Shown here piece after piece: positions 29,158 to 35,497 of a stretch of 36,660 nucleotides of DNA; within the stretch, counting starts at the first letter, position 1; the number at the start of each line of letters is the position of its first letter. The notes beneath the pieces are model-generated. The model ran no database searches. It was not told the origin of the DNA and worked only from the letters and a program-made list of their open reading frames with translations. This stretch comes from an uncultured archaeon (GTDB taxonomy: Archaea; Altiarchaeota; Altiarchaeia; IMC4; SCGC-AAA252-I15). The stretch is from contig CABMCB010000038.1 of the NCBI GenBank assembly GCA_902384455.1, forward strand, positions 1-36,660, written 5' to 3'. Made by a program: the position numbers and the translations under genes.

Positions 29158-29335
29158 GGCGCTTGTGCTCCACTAATCTTCCACCCACGAGGAGGGCCGG
29201 GTCCTTGCCGCGCATGATAGACCTCATCGCGGAGCCTCTGTATTCGTAAACTCGTTGTCCGTCTGGGTTATCGAACGTGACATGGATGGTGTTGTTGTCG
29301 ATTTTCTTTTTCGATAAGATGTTTTTCTTAGACAT
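29144..29335 (-). CDS. Small basic protein, 63 aa
   Basis: The ATG at 29335 overlaps the preceding TGA by one base. Short beta-strand pattern IHVTFDNPDGQRVYEYRGSA, basic overall. Function unknown. Confidence 0.55.
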   Translation of the reverse strand: MSKKNILSKKKIDNNTIHVTFDNPDGQRVYEYRGSAMRSIMRGKDPALLVGGRLVEHKRHEQE

Positions 29336-29448
29336 CAAATCCTATCTTCGAGGTCTCGTCGCAATAAACGAATCTCCCTTCTAAGTTCCGCTACGGTTTG
29401 TGCTAAACGTGAGACTGAATCATCGCATTGTGTTTGTGCAGAAAACAT
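29335..29448 (-). CDS. Very small coiled-coil-like ORF, 37 aa
   Basis: MFSAQTQCDDSV then a heptad-like Leu/Arg helix (LAQTVAELRREIRLLRRDL). The stop TGA overlaps the next ATG, which suggests coupling. The ribosome site is weak. Confidence 0.4.
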   Translation of the reverse strand: MFSAQTQCDDSVSRLAQTVAELRREIRLLRRDLEDRI

Positions 29449-29462
29449 ACACGGGTACAAAC

Positions 29463-29535
29463 ACAACATATTGTGGTATTCAGAAAAATGGAAGGCACCC
29501 CTCTCACTCGACTATACCACATATTGTGGTAGGCA
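29463..29535. promoter_or_regulatory. Two operator-like palindromes
   Basis: CAACATATTGTGGTA near 29464 and ACCACATATTGTGGT near 29517, about 50 bp apart. The second is a perfect ACCACA-TAT-TGTGGT dyad. They lie just upstream of the small minus-strand genes, so a repressor could act here. No clear promoter is seen. Confidence 0.45.
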
Positions 29536-30098
29536 AACAAAAAGGACCCGAAAGTGGTCGGTACGACCCGGCACCTACCCCGGGTGTGACCGTGACAAAG
29601 AAGAGGCCAGATGCGACGAAATCGAGACCGGCGGGCGACGACCCCTTGGGGCGACCACCACCCTGCCACTCCCCCGGGCTCGTTGTTTGGCATGTCACGT
29701 GCTGGGGGAGCAATCTTAATTCCAAACTGTAAGTCCTTTGCTATCAATGCGTCGATTACTGGCCTCGGTGCCGTTGCAAGCGGTCTCCTCCGGTCACAAT
29801 GCGTTGCCGTTGCTTGCAGGTTAATGCTGTATTAACCCGCAGACCTACCCGCCGAGGCTAAATCCTTTAGAATCAAGCTGTTCGGCTTTGGCATGCGGCG
29901 TGCTGGGGGAGCAATTTCGATGCCAATCTGGGAAATCGCTGAAAACACGCGACTTGCTGGCAAATAATCGCGGGCAATGATTTGCCTCGCGGGTCGTGCA
30001 GCACTCGTGCCGACGACGCGTACAATTAAACCGCTTAGTTTGTTTGAGTTGGGAGTGGCTGTTGGTGCTGAATTTGGGTTGGTCTTATGAAGGCCGAG
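29536..30098 (-). pseudogene. Decayed repeat-coding frame with IAPPAR units
   Basis: One minus-strand frame runs from 30098 with no ATG to 29403, broken only by a TAA at 29834-29832. It holds two similar units, QIGIEIAPPARRMPKP and QFGIKIAPPARDMPNN, and several words of type LI(A/L)KDL. At DNA level two direct repeats around CGTGCTGGGGGAGCAAT lie about 195 bp apart. It is probably a degenerate gene; the product is unknown. Confidence 0.35.
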
Positions 30099-30264
30099 TC
30101 ACCTAGTGGTTGTCACTCCTCTCCCAAAGATGTTCAGACAACCTCACTAGCACAGGCCGTTAACACACTAGTGTCTCGGAGCAACTAAGCCGGTCGGCTT
30201 GACCTAGTCTCCTAAACTTCGTCCAGCCCGTCTGTTCTCCAAACGAGGATTAGACGAGCTGGAC
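30040..30264. other. Hairpin-rich non-coding stretch
   Basis: The strongest element is GTCCAGC...GCTGGAC with inner CGTCT...AGACG at 30221-30264. Several CTAG-centred words (CACCTAGTGG, ACACTAGTGT, GACCTAGTC) precede it. No gene is visible. It may be part of an origin or leader RNA. Confidence 0.4.
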
Positions 30265-30298
30265 CTTGTTCGGGCGTCAACAAGCGCACATTGTAGGT

Positions 30299-30828
30299 CT
30301 GGCCCCACAATAAATAGCATCTGGGAGGAATTTGGCCCCAGAATATATTTCCTTTGTTTTCAACAAATTAACCAAAAAAGCATGCAAAAAGCCAACAAAA
30401 ACGCTGGCCCCACAATTAAGTCCTTTGTTTTCAATAAACGCGTTTTTTAGTTTTGTTGATAATAAAGGACTTACTAAAATGGTGGGGCCAAAAGTGCCAC
30501 ATGAGGGAGAGAGAGAGTGATTTCTGTTCTGCCAATGTCTCTGGGGGAGAAAGCATTAGGCGAACAAAAAGAGAAAACATAAAAAAGGTCATTCATAAGA
30601 GATAAGAAATACACTCAAAACCACTCTCTCTCCCTCATACGCCCTTTTTGGCCCCACCATTTGCTAAGTCCTTTGTTTTCAATACCCCCTTTACTGATTC
30701 TAAAGGACTTAATTGTGGGGCCAAGGGTTTCATTGGGTTTTTGAAGGTTTTTCCCAGATTGTGTTGATAACAAAGGAGATAAATTCCGGGGCCAAATGCT
30801 GTTTGGATTCCATTTATTCCGGGGCCAG
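30299..30828. repeat. 526-bp nested inverted repeat of eight related elements
   Basis: GGCCCC-headed elements start in plus orientation at 30301, 30334, 30406 and 30650, and in minus orientation end at 30489, 30722, 30793 and 30826. The core is GGCCCCA-n(4-10)-AAGTCCTTTG-n3-TCAA in the best copies. Adjacent pairs (30406/30489 and 30650/30722) are hairpins, and the whole left arm is an imperfect inverted copy of the right arm, including a GAGGGAGAGAGAGTG tract. The centre is near 30570. AT-rich spacers of CAAAAA type flank the elements. It is a candidate origin, partition or recombination site. Confidence 0.8.
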
Positions 30829-30853
30829 ACCCCGAATCCTACCGCTGACGCAC

Positions 30854-30868
30854 AAAACACGGTGTTTT
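30854..30868. promoter_or_regulatory. Perfect 15-bp palindrome
   Basis: AAAACAC-G-GTGTTTT, operator-like, just right of the inverted-repeat array. The 150 bases that follow hold no gene I can support. Confidence 0.35.
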
Positions 30869-31026
30869 ACCAGACCCGCCGACATCAGGCTTCGGCGTCG
30901 CTTGCTCGCTCACCTCATGGTTCGCTCGCGTATCGCGCCAACGCCGCCGTTCTCCCTTACTGGACCATCCTCGCCCGCGCCAGCGTTAACCCATCCTCCC
31001 CGCTTCGGCCTGCACCGCTGGCAGGG

Positions 31027-31084
31027 GGTACTATCAAAATCGGTACTAAAGTACTATTGTATTCTGCCGGTAAAGGCGTATCCT
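31027..31084 (+). promoter_or_regulatory. Operator-promoter module, copy 1
   Basis: A 33-bp word starting GGTACTATCAAAATCGG and ending AAGTACTATTG is repeated exactly at 31631. Its last TTG opens the -35 TTGTAT, then 16 bp and TATCCT. It precedes the gene at 31100. A repressor of GGTACTA half-sites would cover the -35. Confidence 0.65.
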
Positions 31085-31099
31085 GCTCATGGAGGCTAC

Positions 31100-31342
31100 A
31101 TGAGCTACTACTTCCCATCTTACGCGGACTTAAACGCTGGCAGGTCTTCCATGATTCGCTTGTTAAGCCACCTCAGTTAACTAAACGACGCAAAGTGGCA
31201 CAATGCATCCTTTGGCGAGGTGCGCCACCTAGAAATCTTTGTCGAGCGCGACGTGGAGGAACTCAAGACGCGTGTTATGGAAGCCGCGTTTGACGCCCTC
31301 GCCTATTTCGACTCCATTGGAAAATACAAGGAGTCGGTATGA
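31100..31342 (+). CDS. Early protein interrupted by one in-frame TAA
   Basis: ATG 31100 has an ideal GGAGG. The frame reads MSYYFPSYADLNAGR to LLSHLS, then TAA at 31178-31180, and continues in the same frame as LNDAKWHNASFGEV to GKYKESV, ending with a TGA that overlaps the next ATG. The part after the stop has no good start codon. It looks like one 80-aa protein with a nonsense codon. Readthrough, pseudogene and sequence error are all possible. Confidence 0.55.
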
Positions 31343-31584
31343 ACTGCCCATCTTGCGGAGCAGCATCGGAACACTGGAAGATAGCTTCGCTCGAAATGCG
31401 ACGCCGTATCAATGACGTAAACGAACAACTGTACTACCTCGGCAAAATGTACCACGACACGGCCATTTCTGCCCCTCCGCTTCCGGGAATGAACGGCTGG
31501 TCTAGTGTTATGAGCGGTAAACGGCGGGTGATAGATGATAATCCGCTCAATTCTTACGACGGGGGCCGCCCCGACGAATTGTAA
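31339..31584 (+). CDS. Small early protein, 81 aa, CxxC N-terminus
   Basis: Start ATG at 31339 after AAGGAGTCGG, overlapping the previous stop. MNCPSCGAASEHW suggests a zinc-binding knuckle; the rest is charged, with a Gly-rich end. Function unknown. Confidence 0.65.
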   Translation: MNCPSCGAASEHWKIASLEMRRRINDVNEQLYYLGKMYHDTAISAPPLPGMNGWSSVMSGKRRVIDDNPLNSYDGGRPDEL

Positions 31585-31630
31585 ACACCGGCATCCAAAA
31601 TTGGTGATGCGCCCGGTCTGAGGCACTGAT

Positions 31631-31689
31631 GGTACTATCAAAATCGGTACTAAAGTACTATTGCGTCCAAACCGCTAATTTCGTATACT
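31631..31689 (+). promoter_or_regulatory. Operator-promoter module, copy 2
   Basis: The exact 33-bp operator word of copy 1 at 31631-31663, with -35 TTGCGT, 17 bp and -10 TATACT. Drives the gene at 31708. Confidence 0.7.
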
Positions 31690-31707
31690 TGCACCAGTGG
31701 AGGCAAT

Positions 31708-31914
31708 ATGACAATCTCACAAAAGCTGGAAGCGAAGAGGAAAGAGGCAGTTCGCACTTGGACTCTCGCATGTGAACACGATGGCGTTGACCAGAAAAAC
31801 GTCTTCGTCGTTTTCTCTGACGGTAATCCTTACGCCGCTGACGCAGGTAATGCCGCCGTTGCGTACCGGGAAGCTGCCGTCACCTACAATAAACTGATGT
31901 CGGTGAAATTCTAA
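31708..31914 (+). CDS. Small early protein, 68 aa
   Basis: Start ATG after GGAGGCAAT. Helical, with Ala-rich C-terminal half (AADAGNAAVAYREAAVTY). No family recognised. The stop overlaps the next ATG as TAATG. Confidence 0.6.
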   Translation: MTISQKLEAKRKEAVRTWTLACEHDGVDQKNVFVVFSDGNPYAADAGNAAVAYREAAVTYNKLMSVKF

Positions 31915-32111
31915 TGAGCAACCAATTCTACATCGTGTATCCAGAGCAGCGCACCGTATCTGCTGAGACGATAGTCGTCTGGTACAACGATGCGGTGGCA
32001 AGCAACGAAATTGACGGCGATGTTATCGACGCCTTCTCGCGAGAGGATGCTACACTCGCCGCACTTGCTTTGGAAGATGCCGGACTTATTACTCTGGGAC
32101 ACGCGCTCTAA
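31914..32111 (+). CDS. Small acidic early protein, 65 aa
   Basis: Overlaps both neighbours by TAATG. The sequence is acidic (SNEIDGDVIDAFSREDATLAAL). Acidic small early proteins are often host-protein inhibitors, but nothing here proves that. Confidence 0.6.
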   Translation: MSNQFYIVYPEQRTVSAETIVVWYNDAVASNEIDGDVIDAFSREDATLAALALEDAGLITLGHAL

Positions 32112-32608
32112 TGCCAACGCTCAAGGATATTCTCGATAGCCCACTTCGTTCACGAGAGAACAACGACTGCGCGGTGGTCGCGACGGCTGTTGTTCTCAAC
32201 ATCACTTACGAGGATGCACATACTCTTCTTCGTAAAAATGGACGACGCACGCGTTGCGGGACCAGAGTAAGTATATCTCGTGCGGCGCTAGAATCGCGAG
32301 CGAAGGTTATAGAGCATGCAATCGGTTCACCGATGTCGTTCTTCTCTCACCCCAACCGGCCAACGGCGGCGCAGTATCTTCGAAAGCTTCCTAAGACCGG
32401 TCGATATTGGCTCGCAAGCACTACCCATGCATTCGCATACGTGGATGGAGAGTTGAGAGACAATATCACCGGCGGTAAAATGCGCGCCAGAATGCATCGG
32501 TGTTTTGAGATAGTTTTGCCGGACGCGGCGGTAAAACCTGCGCCGGTATCCGAGTTTGCCCCCGGAGAAATCGCTGCGCTGATGGCCCGGCTTGATAAAC
32601 TGGGGTAG
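32111..32608 (+). CDS. Putative cysteine-peptidase-fold protein
   Basis: 165 aa. NNDCAVVATAVVLNITYEDAH gives a Cys at the start of a helix, and GRYWLASTTHAFAYVDGELRDN gives a later His with Asp/Asn. This order matches small papain-like cysteine proteins found in phages. The C-terminal 30 residues are a Pro/Ala linker and short helix. It could cleave a host or phage protein; the substrate is unknown. Confidence 0.6.
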   Translation: MPTLKDILDSPLRSRENNDCAVVATAVVLNITYEDAHTLLRKNGRRTRCGTRVSISRAALESRAKVIEHAIGSPMSFFSHPNRPTAAQYLRKLPKTGRYWLASTTHAFAYVDGELRDNITGGKMRARMHRCFEIVLPDAAVKPAPVSEFAPGEIAALMARLDKLG

Positions 32609-32649
32609 TACTTTGGTACTATTGCAATCCTATCGGCTAGGAGTATACT
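32606..32649 (+). promoter_or_regulatory. Operator-promoter module, related copy
   Basis: AGTACTTTGGTACTATTG overlaps the -35 TTGCAA, 16 bp, -10 TATACT. Shares AGTACT and GGTACTATTG with the 31027 and 31631 modules. Confidence 0.65.
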
Positions 32650-32655
32650 CAGTTC

Positions 32656-32742
32656 ATGGAAAACGAACTCAACTACGAAGTACCAGAAGCTTACGAAGAC
32701 CCGTACTCCGATGAGGCATACGAGGTGGAAAACGATGTCTAG
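32656..32742 (+). CDS. Tiny acidic peptide, 28 aa
   Basis: MENELNYEVPEAYEDPYSDE followed by AYEVENDV. Starts 7 bases after the -10 and overlaps the next gene start. No usual Shine-Dalgarno, so possibly translated from a near-leaderless mRNA or not at all. Confidence 0.4.
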   Translation: MENELNYEVPEAYEDPYSDEAYEVENDV

Positions 32743-32914
32743 TCTTCGCGCAGAGATTCGAGAGGAGCGCAAGCGCTTGCGCGTGGAATGTTCCATGCTA
32801 CACCGTGCCGCGAATCAGTTGCAGGATATGCCGGACGACCGCAGCAAGCTTAAGGCGCGTCAATATCGCATGGAGGCCGAACTGGTAGCCGAAATTCTAA
32901 GGAGGTCGAAATGA
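32735..32914 (+). CDS. Small basic helical protein, 59 aa
   Basis: The ATG at 32735 (MSSLRAEIREERK) follows GAGGTGG and is preferred over 32711. Charged helices throughout, suggesting a coiled coil. The stop overlaps the next ATG (ATGA). Confidence 0.6.
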   Translation: MSSLRAEIREERKRLRVECSMLHRAANQLQDMPDDRSKLKARQYRMEAELVAEILRRSK

Positions 32915-33309
32915 GCCGAAAACACTACAGCCAGTTCAACGTCACAGAAACCGCGTTCATTCACGGTTACATCCGCGCCAACGCCGCCAAGGTTACCGGA
33001 GCGGAGCATTTTTACGACCGCGCATCAGAGCGCACCTTTGACATATCCCAAGCGGTGGACACGCTGGCAAACGGGCGGGTTATAGAGGTTCACAACGACA
33101 GGTCACCCCGCATCCGCGCCTTGGTTCGCCGTCAGAGTGGCCCCAACTCCGGCACAAACGTGGTCGTAGATTTGATGGACTGGCACGTGGTTACGGTTTA
33201 CTACAACAGCCCATCGGACACCCATGACACGCTGAACTGGTCGCCGTACCGCTGGCAAGTTAACGTGGTTAATCTCGTGAAATCGCTTCGAGGTGAAAAG
33301 TGCAAATAA
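32911..33309 (+). CDS. Early protein, 132 aa, unknown
   Basis: Start ATG after AAGGAGGTCGAA. The N-terminus is helical (TAFIHGYIRANAAKV), with a mixed beta region VVVDLMDWHVVTVYYNSP. No recognised motif. Confidence 0.6.
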   Translation: MSRKHYSQFNVTETAFIHGYIRANAAKVTGAEHFYDRASERTFDISQAVDTLANGRVIEVHNDRSPRIRALVRRQSGPNSGTNVVVDLMDWHVVTVYYNSPSDTHDTLNWSPYRWQVNVVNLVKSLRGEKCK

Positions 33310-33371
33310 CGCTCGCCGAGATTCGGAAATACGTACACACAAATCTGATTGTGGAGATGGAGACTTTATGA
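33300..33371 (+). CDS. Tiny ORF, 23 aa, overlapping both neighbours
   Basis: GTG start after GAGGTGAAAA. It reads MQITLAEIRKYVHTNLIVEM and ends with a TGA that overlaps the next ATG. The overlap pattern suggests coupling; translation is unproven. Confidence 0.35.
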   Translation: MQITLAEIRKYVHTNLIVEMETL

Positions 33372-33586
33372 CGCGTGAAGAAGTTTTGAACAAGCTTTGC
33401 ACTCTTTGTACCGAGGTTTCTAAAAAACGTTTCGGTAACTCGGAGGCATCCGACTGTTTTTGCCCCCAAGGCGACATCAGCCGCTTAATTGCTATTCGAT
33501 ACGGTCTTAACTTTCAGTTTTCCGATAAGGTTATCGCCTTTATTGAGCAGGCAGTGAAGGAAAAACTATCAAAGGGAAAATCATGA
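33368..33586 (+). CDS. Small early protein with four Cys, 72 aa
   Basis: The ATG at 33368 (MTREEVLNKL) follows GGAGAC and is preferred over a start 25 codons upstream. The cysteines (LCTLCTEV, DCFCPQG) could bind metal. Overlaps the next start as ATGA. Confidence 0.6.
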   Translation: MTREEVLNKLCTLCTEVSKKRFGNSEASDCFCPQGDISRLIAIRYGLNFQFSDKVIAFIEQAVKEKLSKGKS

Positions 33587-33771
33587 TTACCGTTTACAGT
33601 GGAAAACCCGGAGATAACAAAATTTACGTTGACTACATCGACATCGGTAGCGAGGCACGACGCGCTGCCCGTAATAAGGCCGCTAAGGCACCAGCGACAC
33701 GTAAAATTGCGGATAAGCGCCGCAAGGAACAAGATAAATGGGCTGAAAAACTGGTGAAGGAGGTGGTGTAA
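33583..33771 (+). CDS. Small basic protein, 62 aa
   Basis: The N-terminus MITVYSGKPGDNKIYVDY is beta-like; the rest is Lys/Arg/Ala-rich (RAARNKAAKAPATRK). May bind nucleic acid; not recognised. Confidence 0.55.
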   Translation: MITVYSGKPGDNKIYVDYIDIGSEARRAARNKAAKAPATRKIADKRRKEQDKWAEKLVKEVV

Positions 33772-33772
33772 A

Positions 33773-33913
33773 ATGGTTGTCTCTTTATTTATTTCCCTGT
33801 CTGTTATCGGATTGCTGCTGGGCGCGTATTGTCTTATTCTCGCGCTGTGCAAAGCGGCATGCAAGCCGACGCCGAAACCGGGAAAGGACTTCGACGAGCG
33901 CGGATTGTACTAG
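33773..33913 (+). CDS. Small membrane peptide, 46 aa
   Basis: Start ATG after AAGGAGGTGG. One membrane helix (LFISLSVIGLLLGAYCLILA), then a basic, Pro-rich cytoplasmic tail. The TAG stop lies in a GTACTAGTAC palindrome. Confidence 0.6.
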   Translation: MVVSLFISLSVIGLLLGAYCLILALCKAACKPTPKPGKDFDERGLY

Positions 33914-34026
33914 TACTTTTTAGGGGAGTTATATAGTTGACTTCCTTCGGTAAAATTTACATGCTTCGTACTAGTACGAAATAGTTTAAGAATGTACTTG
34001 ACTACCGCAAGGGAGTTATGTACAAT
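33907..34026 (+). promoter_or_regulatory. Promoter module with GTACTAGTAC palindromes, copy 1
   Basis: GTACTAGTAC occurs at 33907 and 33968. A GGGGAGTTATATAG word is followed by TTGACT. Then comes a strong promoter, TTGACT at 33998, 17 bp, TACAAT at 34021, followed by GGTTTCAG. The module recurs at 34489-34592. Confidence 0.75.
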
Positions 34027-34050
34027 GGTTTCAGAAAGTGAGGAAGCCAA

Positions 34051-34260
34051 ATGACAAACGAAGCCATCCAAGCCTATCTAAATCGGAAACTGGAAGCCGC
34101 CTTGGACGAAGTTCACATGGAAGAATACGAAGCCGCGCATCCTACTCCGGCTCACATCCCTTACGGTCGCTGCCCTCGCCATCCGCACGTCGTTATCAGT
34201 AACGGAATGTTCGACGGGATGTGTAACCTTTGCGAACAGGTGGCTGAAAATGAAAACTAA
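34051..34260 (+). CDS. Small zinc-ribbon-like protein, 69 aa
   Basis: Start ATG after GTGAGGAAGCC. Cys/His pattern GRCPRHPHVVI and GMCNLCEQ suggests a metal site. Overlaps the next gene by 11 bases. Function unknown. Confidence 0.6.
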   Translation: MTNEAIQAYLNRKLEAALDEVHMEEYEAAHPTPAHIPYGRCPRHPHVVISNGMFDGMCNLCEQVAENEN

Positions 34261-34447
34261 CTCCATCCAACTGACAGAAGAGGAAATTAAAATTATCCTG
34301 TCAATGTTCCACGAGAACATGTGTTTGCCGTCTCAGGCGGAGGACGCTTTGCAGAAGCGTTTCGAGCACATGTTGATGCAGGACGCCTACGAGTCCATTC
34401 AAAATGCACGCAATGAATTTTCGACGCCCCAGCGGAGGAAGTTGTGA
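34250..34447 (+). CDS. Small helical protein, 65 aa
   Basis: Start ATG at 34250 inside the previous gene. Helical (LTEEEIKIILSMFHENM). The TGA overlaps a GTG of the next small frame. Not recognised. Confidence 0.55.
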   Translation: MKTNSIQLTEEEIKIILSMFHENMCLPSQAEDALQKRFEHMLMQDAYESIQNARNEFSTPQRRKL

Positions 34448-34518
34448 GTCGCTCAACTATCAGGACGTTCAAACTGTTCGAGATGTTCGGGAATTATATA
34501 GATGACTCCCTAGTGTAA
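34444..34518 (+). CDS. Tiny ORF, 24 aa, over the next promoter module
   Basis: GTG start overlapping the previous TGA; reads MSRSTIRTFKLFEMFGNYID and ends at 34518. Its DNA contains the 22-bp word repeated inverted at 35385. It may not be a gene. Confidence 0.3.
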   Translation: MSRSTIRTFKLFEMFGNYIDDSLV

Positions 34519-34592
34519 ATTCTACACGATTCGTACTAGTACAAAATAGGTTTAAGAATGTACTTGACTCCCTTGAGGGAGTTATGTACAAT
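34489..34592 (+). promoter_or_regulatory. Promoter module with GTACTAGTAC palindrome, copy 2
   Basis: GGAATTATATAGATGACTCC, then GTACTAGTAC at 34533, a TTTAAGAATGTACTTGACT word shared with copy 1, and the promoter TTGACT at 34564, 17 bp, TACAAT at 34587. The spacer has a CTCCCTTGAGGGAG hairpin. Confidence 0.75.
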
Positions 34593-34618
34593 GTTCCTTA
34601 GAAAGCGAGGACAACGAA

Positions 34619-34765
34619 ATGAAAATCACTCATGCAATTTTCTGGAATGGAAAGCAAGTAAATACAGCAATCAGCCTTCAAATGGCGAAGCAAACCAAGG
34701 TGGGCATGGAACGTGACTATGGCCCGCTTCCGAAGGGTACGCTGACCATCAAGGCAGTGCGTTAA
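34619..34765 (+). CDS. Small early protein, 48 aa
   Basis: ATG 34619 with GCGAGGACAACGA upstream. Reads MKITHAIFWNGKQVNTAIS and ends LTIKAVR; the TAA overlaps the next ATG. Basic, beta-like; unknown. Confidence 0.55.
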   Translation: MKITHAIFWNGKQVNTAISLQMAKQTKVGMERDYGPLPKGTLTIKAVR

Positions 34766-35367
34766 TGCCGCAAGCATCTCACGTTCAACTGCACAGTCCG
34801 AAATGGTCGCATCCGCTCGACCACGGCTTCATGTACGCCCTCTCCTCGTTAGGCGATTTGACGGAGTATTGGCTGGAAGTTCGTGGCGGTCACATTAGAG
34901 AGGGATTCGCAGACTACTTACAAAGCCGCGAGTGGGACCACGCCAATGGCGGGAGCGGCGTACAGTCTCACGTCCACACGCGAGAAGGTCGCGTTCTTTC
35001 GGTGCTTGTAGACGTGGAGCAAGGCAAAGAAGAACGCCGTTCGATGGTAAAGGTGTTCATAGACTTCCAAGATAAAGTGCATCAAGGAATGTTGGAAGCC
35101 ATCAATCGTAGCGGCACAATTTTCGTGAATGAAAACGGCGGCTACTTCGAGTTGTCAGAAAGTGTAAAAGTTCTTGCGACCGTTGAATTGAAGAATTGGA
35201 TTCTTCCCGGCGACCCCCGTGTTCGACTTCTCCAATGGCAAGATGGTGGTCACTACTATGCTAAGGTCGGTAACGAAGATGTGGTTCTTTACGGTAAGCA
35301 AAAGTGGGATACAAAAGAAGAGGCTCAGGACGCGGCTAAAAAGTGGCTTCTCAGGAACGCACAATGA
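34765..35367 (+). CDS. Early protein, 200 aa, unknown
   Basis: The ATG overlaps the previous TAA. Mixed alpha/beta; a middle segment VLSVLVDVEQGKEERRSMVKVFIDF may form paired strands, and the C-terminus has WDTKEEAQDAAKKWLL. No catalytic motif identified. It lies between two copies of a 22-bp inverted word. Confidence 0.6.
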   Translation: MPQASHVQLHSPKWSHPLDHGFMYALSSLGDLTEYWLEVRGGHIREGFADYLQSREWDHANGGSGVQSHVHTREGRVLSVLVDVEQGKEERRSMVKVFIDFQDKVHQGMLEAINRSGTIFVNENGGYFELSESVKVLATVELKNWILPGDPRVRLLQWQDGGHYYAKVGNEDVVLYGKQKWDTKEEAQDAAKKWLLRNAQ

Positions 35368-35384
35368 GCCGCCTTCAAAAGTGC

Positions 35385-35446
35385 GGGAGTCATCTATATA
35401 ATTCCCCTTTTTAGTCGTTGACAAAGCCGGGAGACCGGCGTACACT
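35385..35446 (+). promoter_or_regulatory. Inverted 22-bp word plus sigma-70 promoter for DUF932 gene
   Basis: 35385-35406 is the exact reverse complement of 34489-34510. Then TTGACA at 35418, 17 bp with a GCCGG-GAGA-CCGGC hairpin, TACACT at 35441 and GGTTTCAGT, as in the tRNA array promoters. Confidence 0.8.
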
Positions 35447-35497
35447 GGTTTCAGTCAGAACGGGCCAGACCCAACCTGACAGAAAAGAGAACACCGA

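Noticed and set aside
29403..29747. 114-aa minus-strand gene
   Set aside because: It is the tail of a longer frame without a start, its second half looks non-coding, and it overlaps the coupled 37-aa frame.
30299..30828. CRISPR array
   Set aside because: Repeats alternate in orientation and spacing is uneven; no spacers of constant size and no cas genes.
30332..30860. 62-aa plus and 81-aa minus frames in the inverted array
   Set aside because: They resemble each other only because the DNA arms are inverted copies; no convincing ribosome sites.
30713..31293. 155-aa and 165-aa plus-strand frames
   Set aside because: They run through repeat DNA and the operator; only the end of the first, from ATG 31100, has a good ribosome site.
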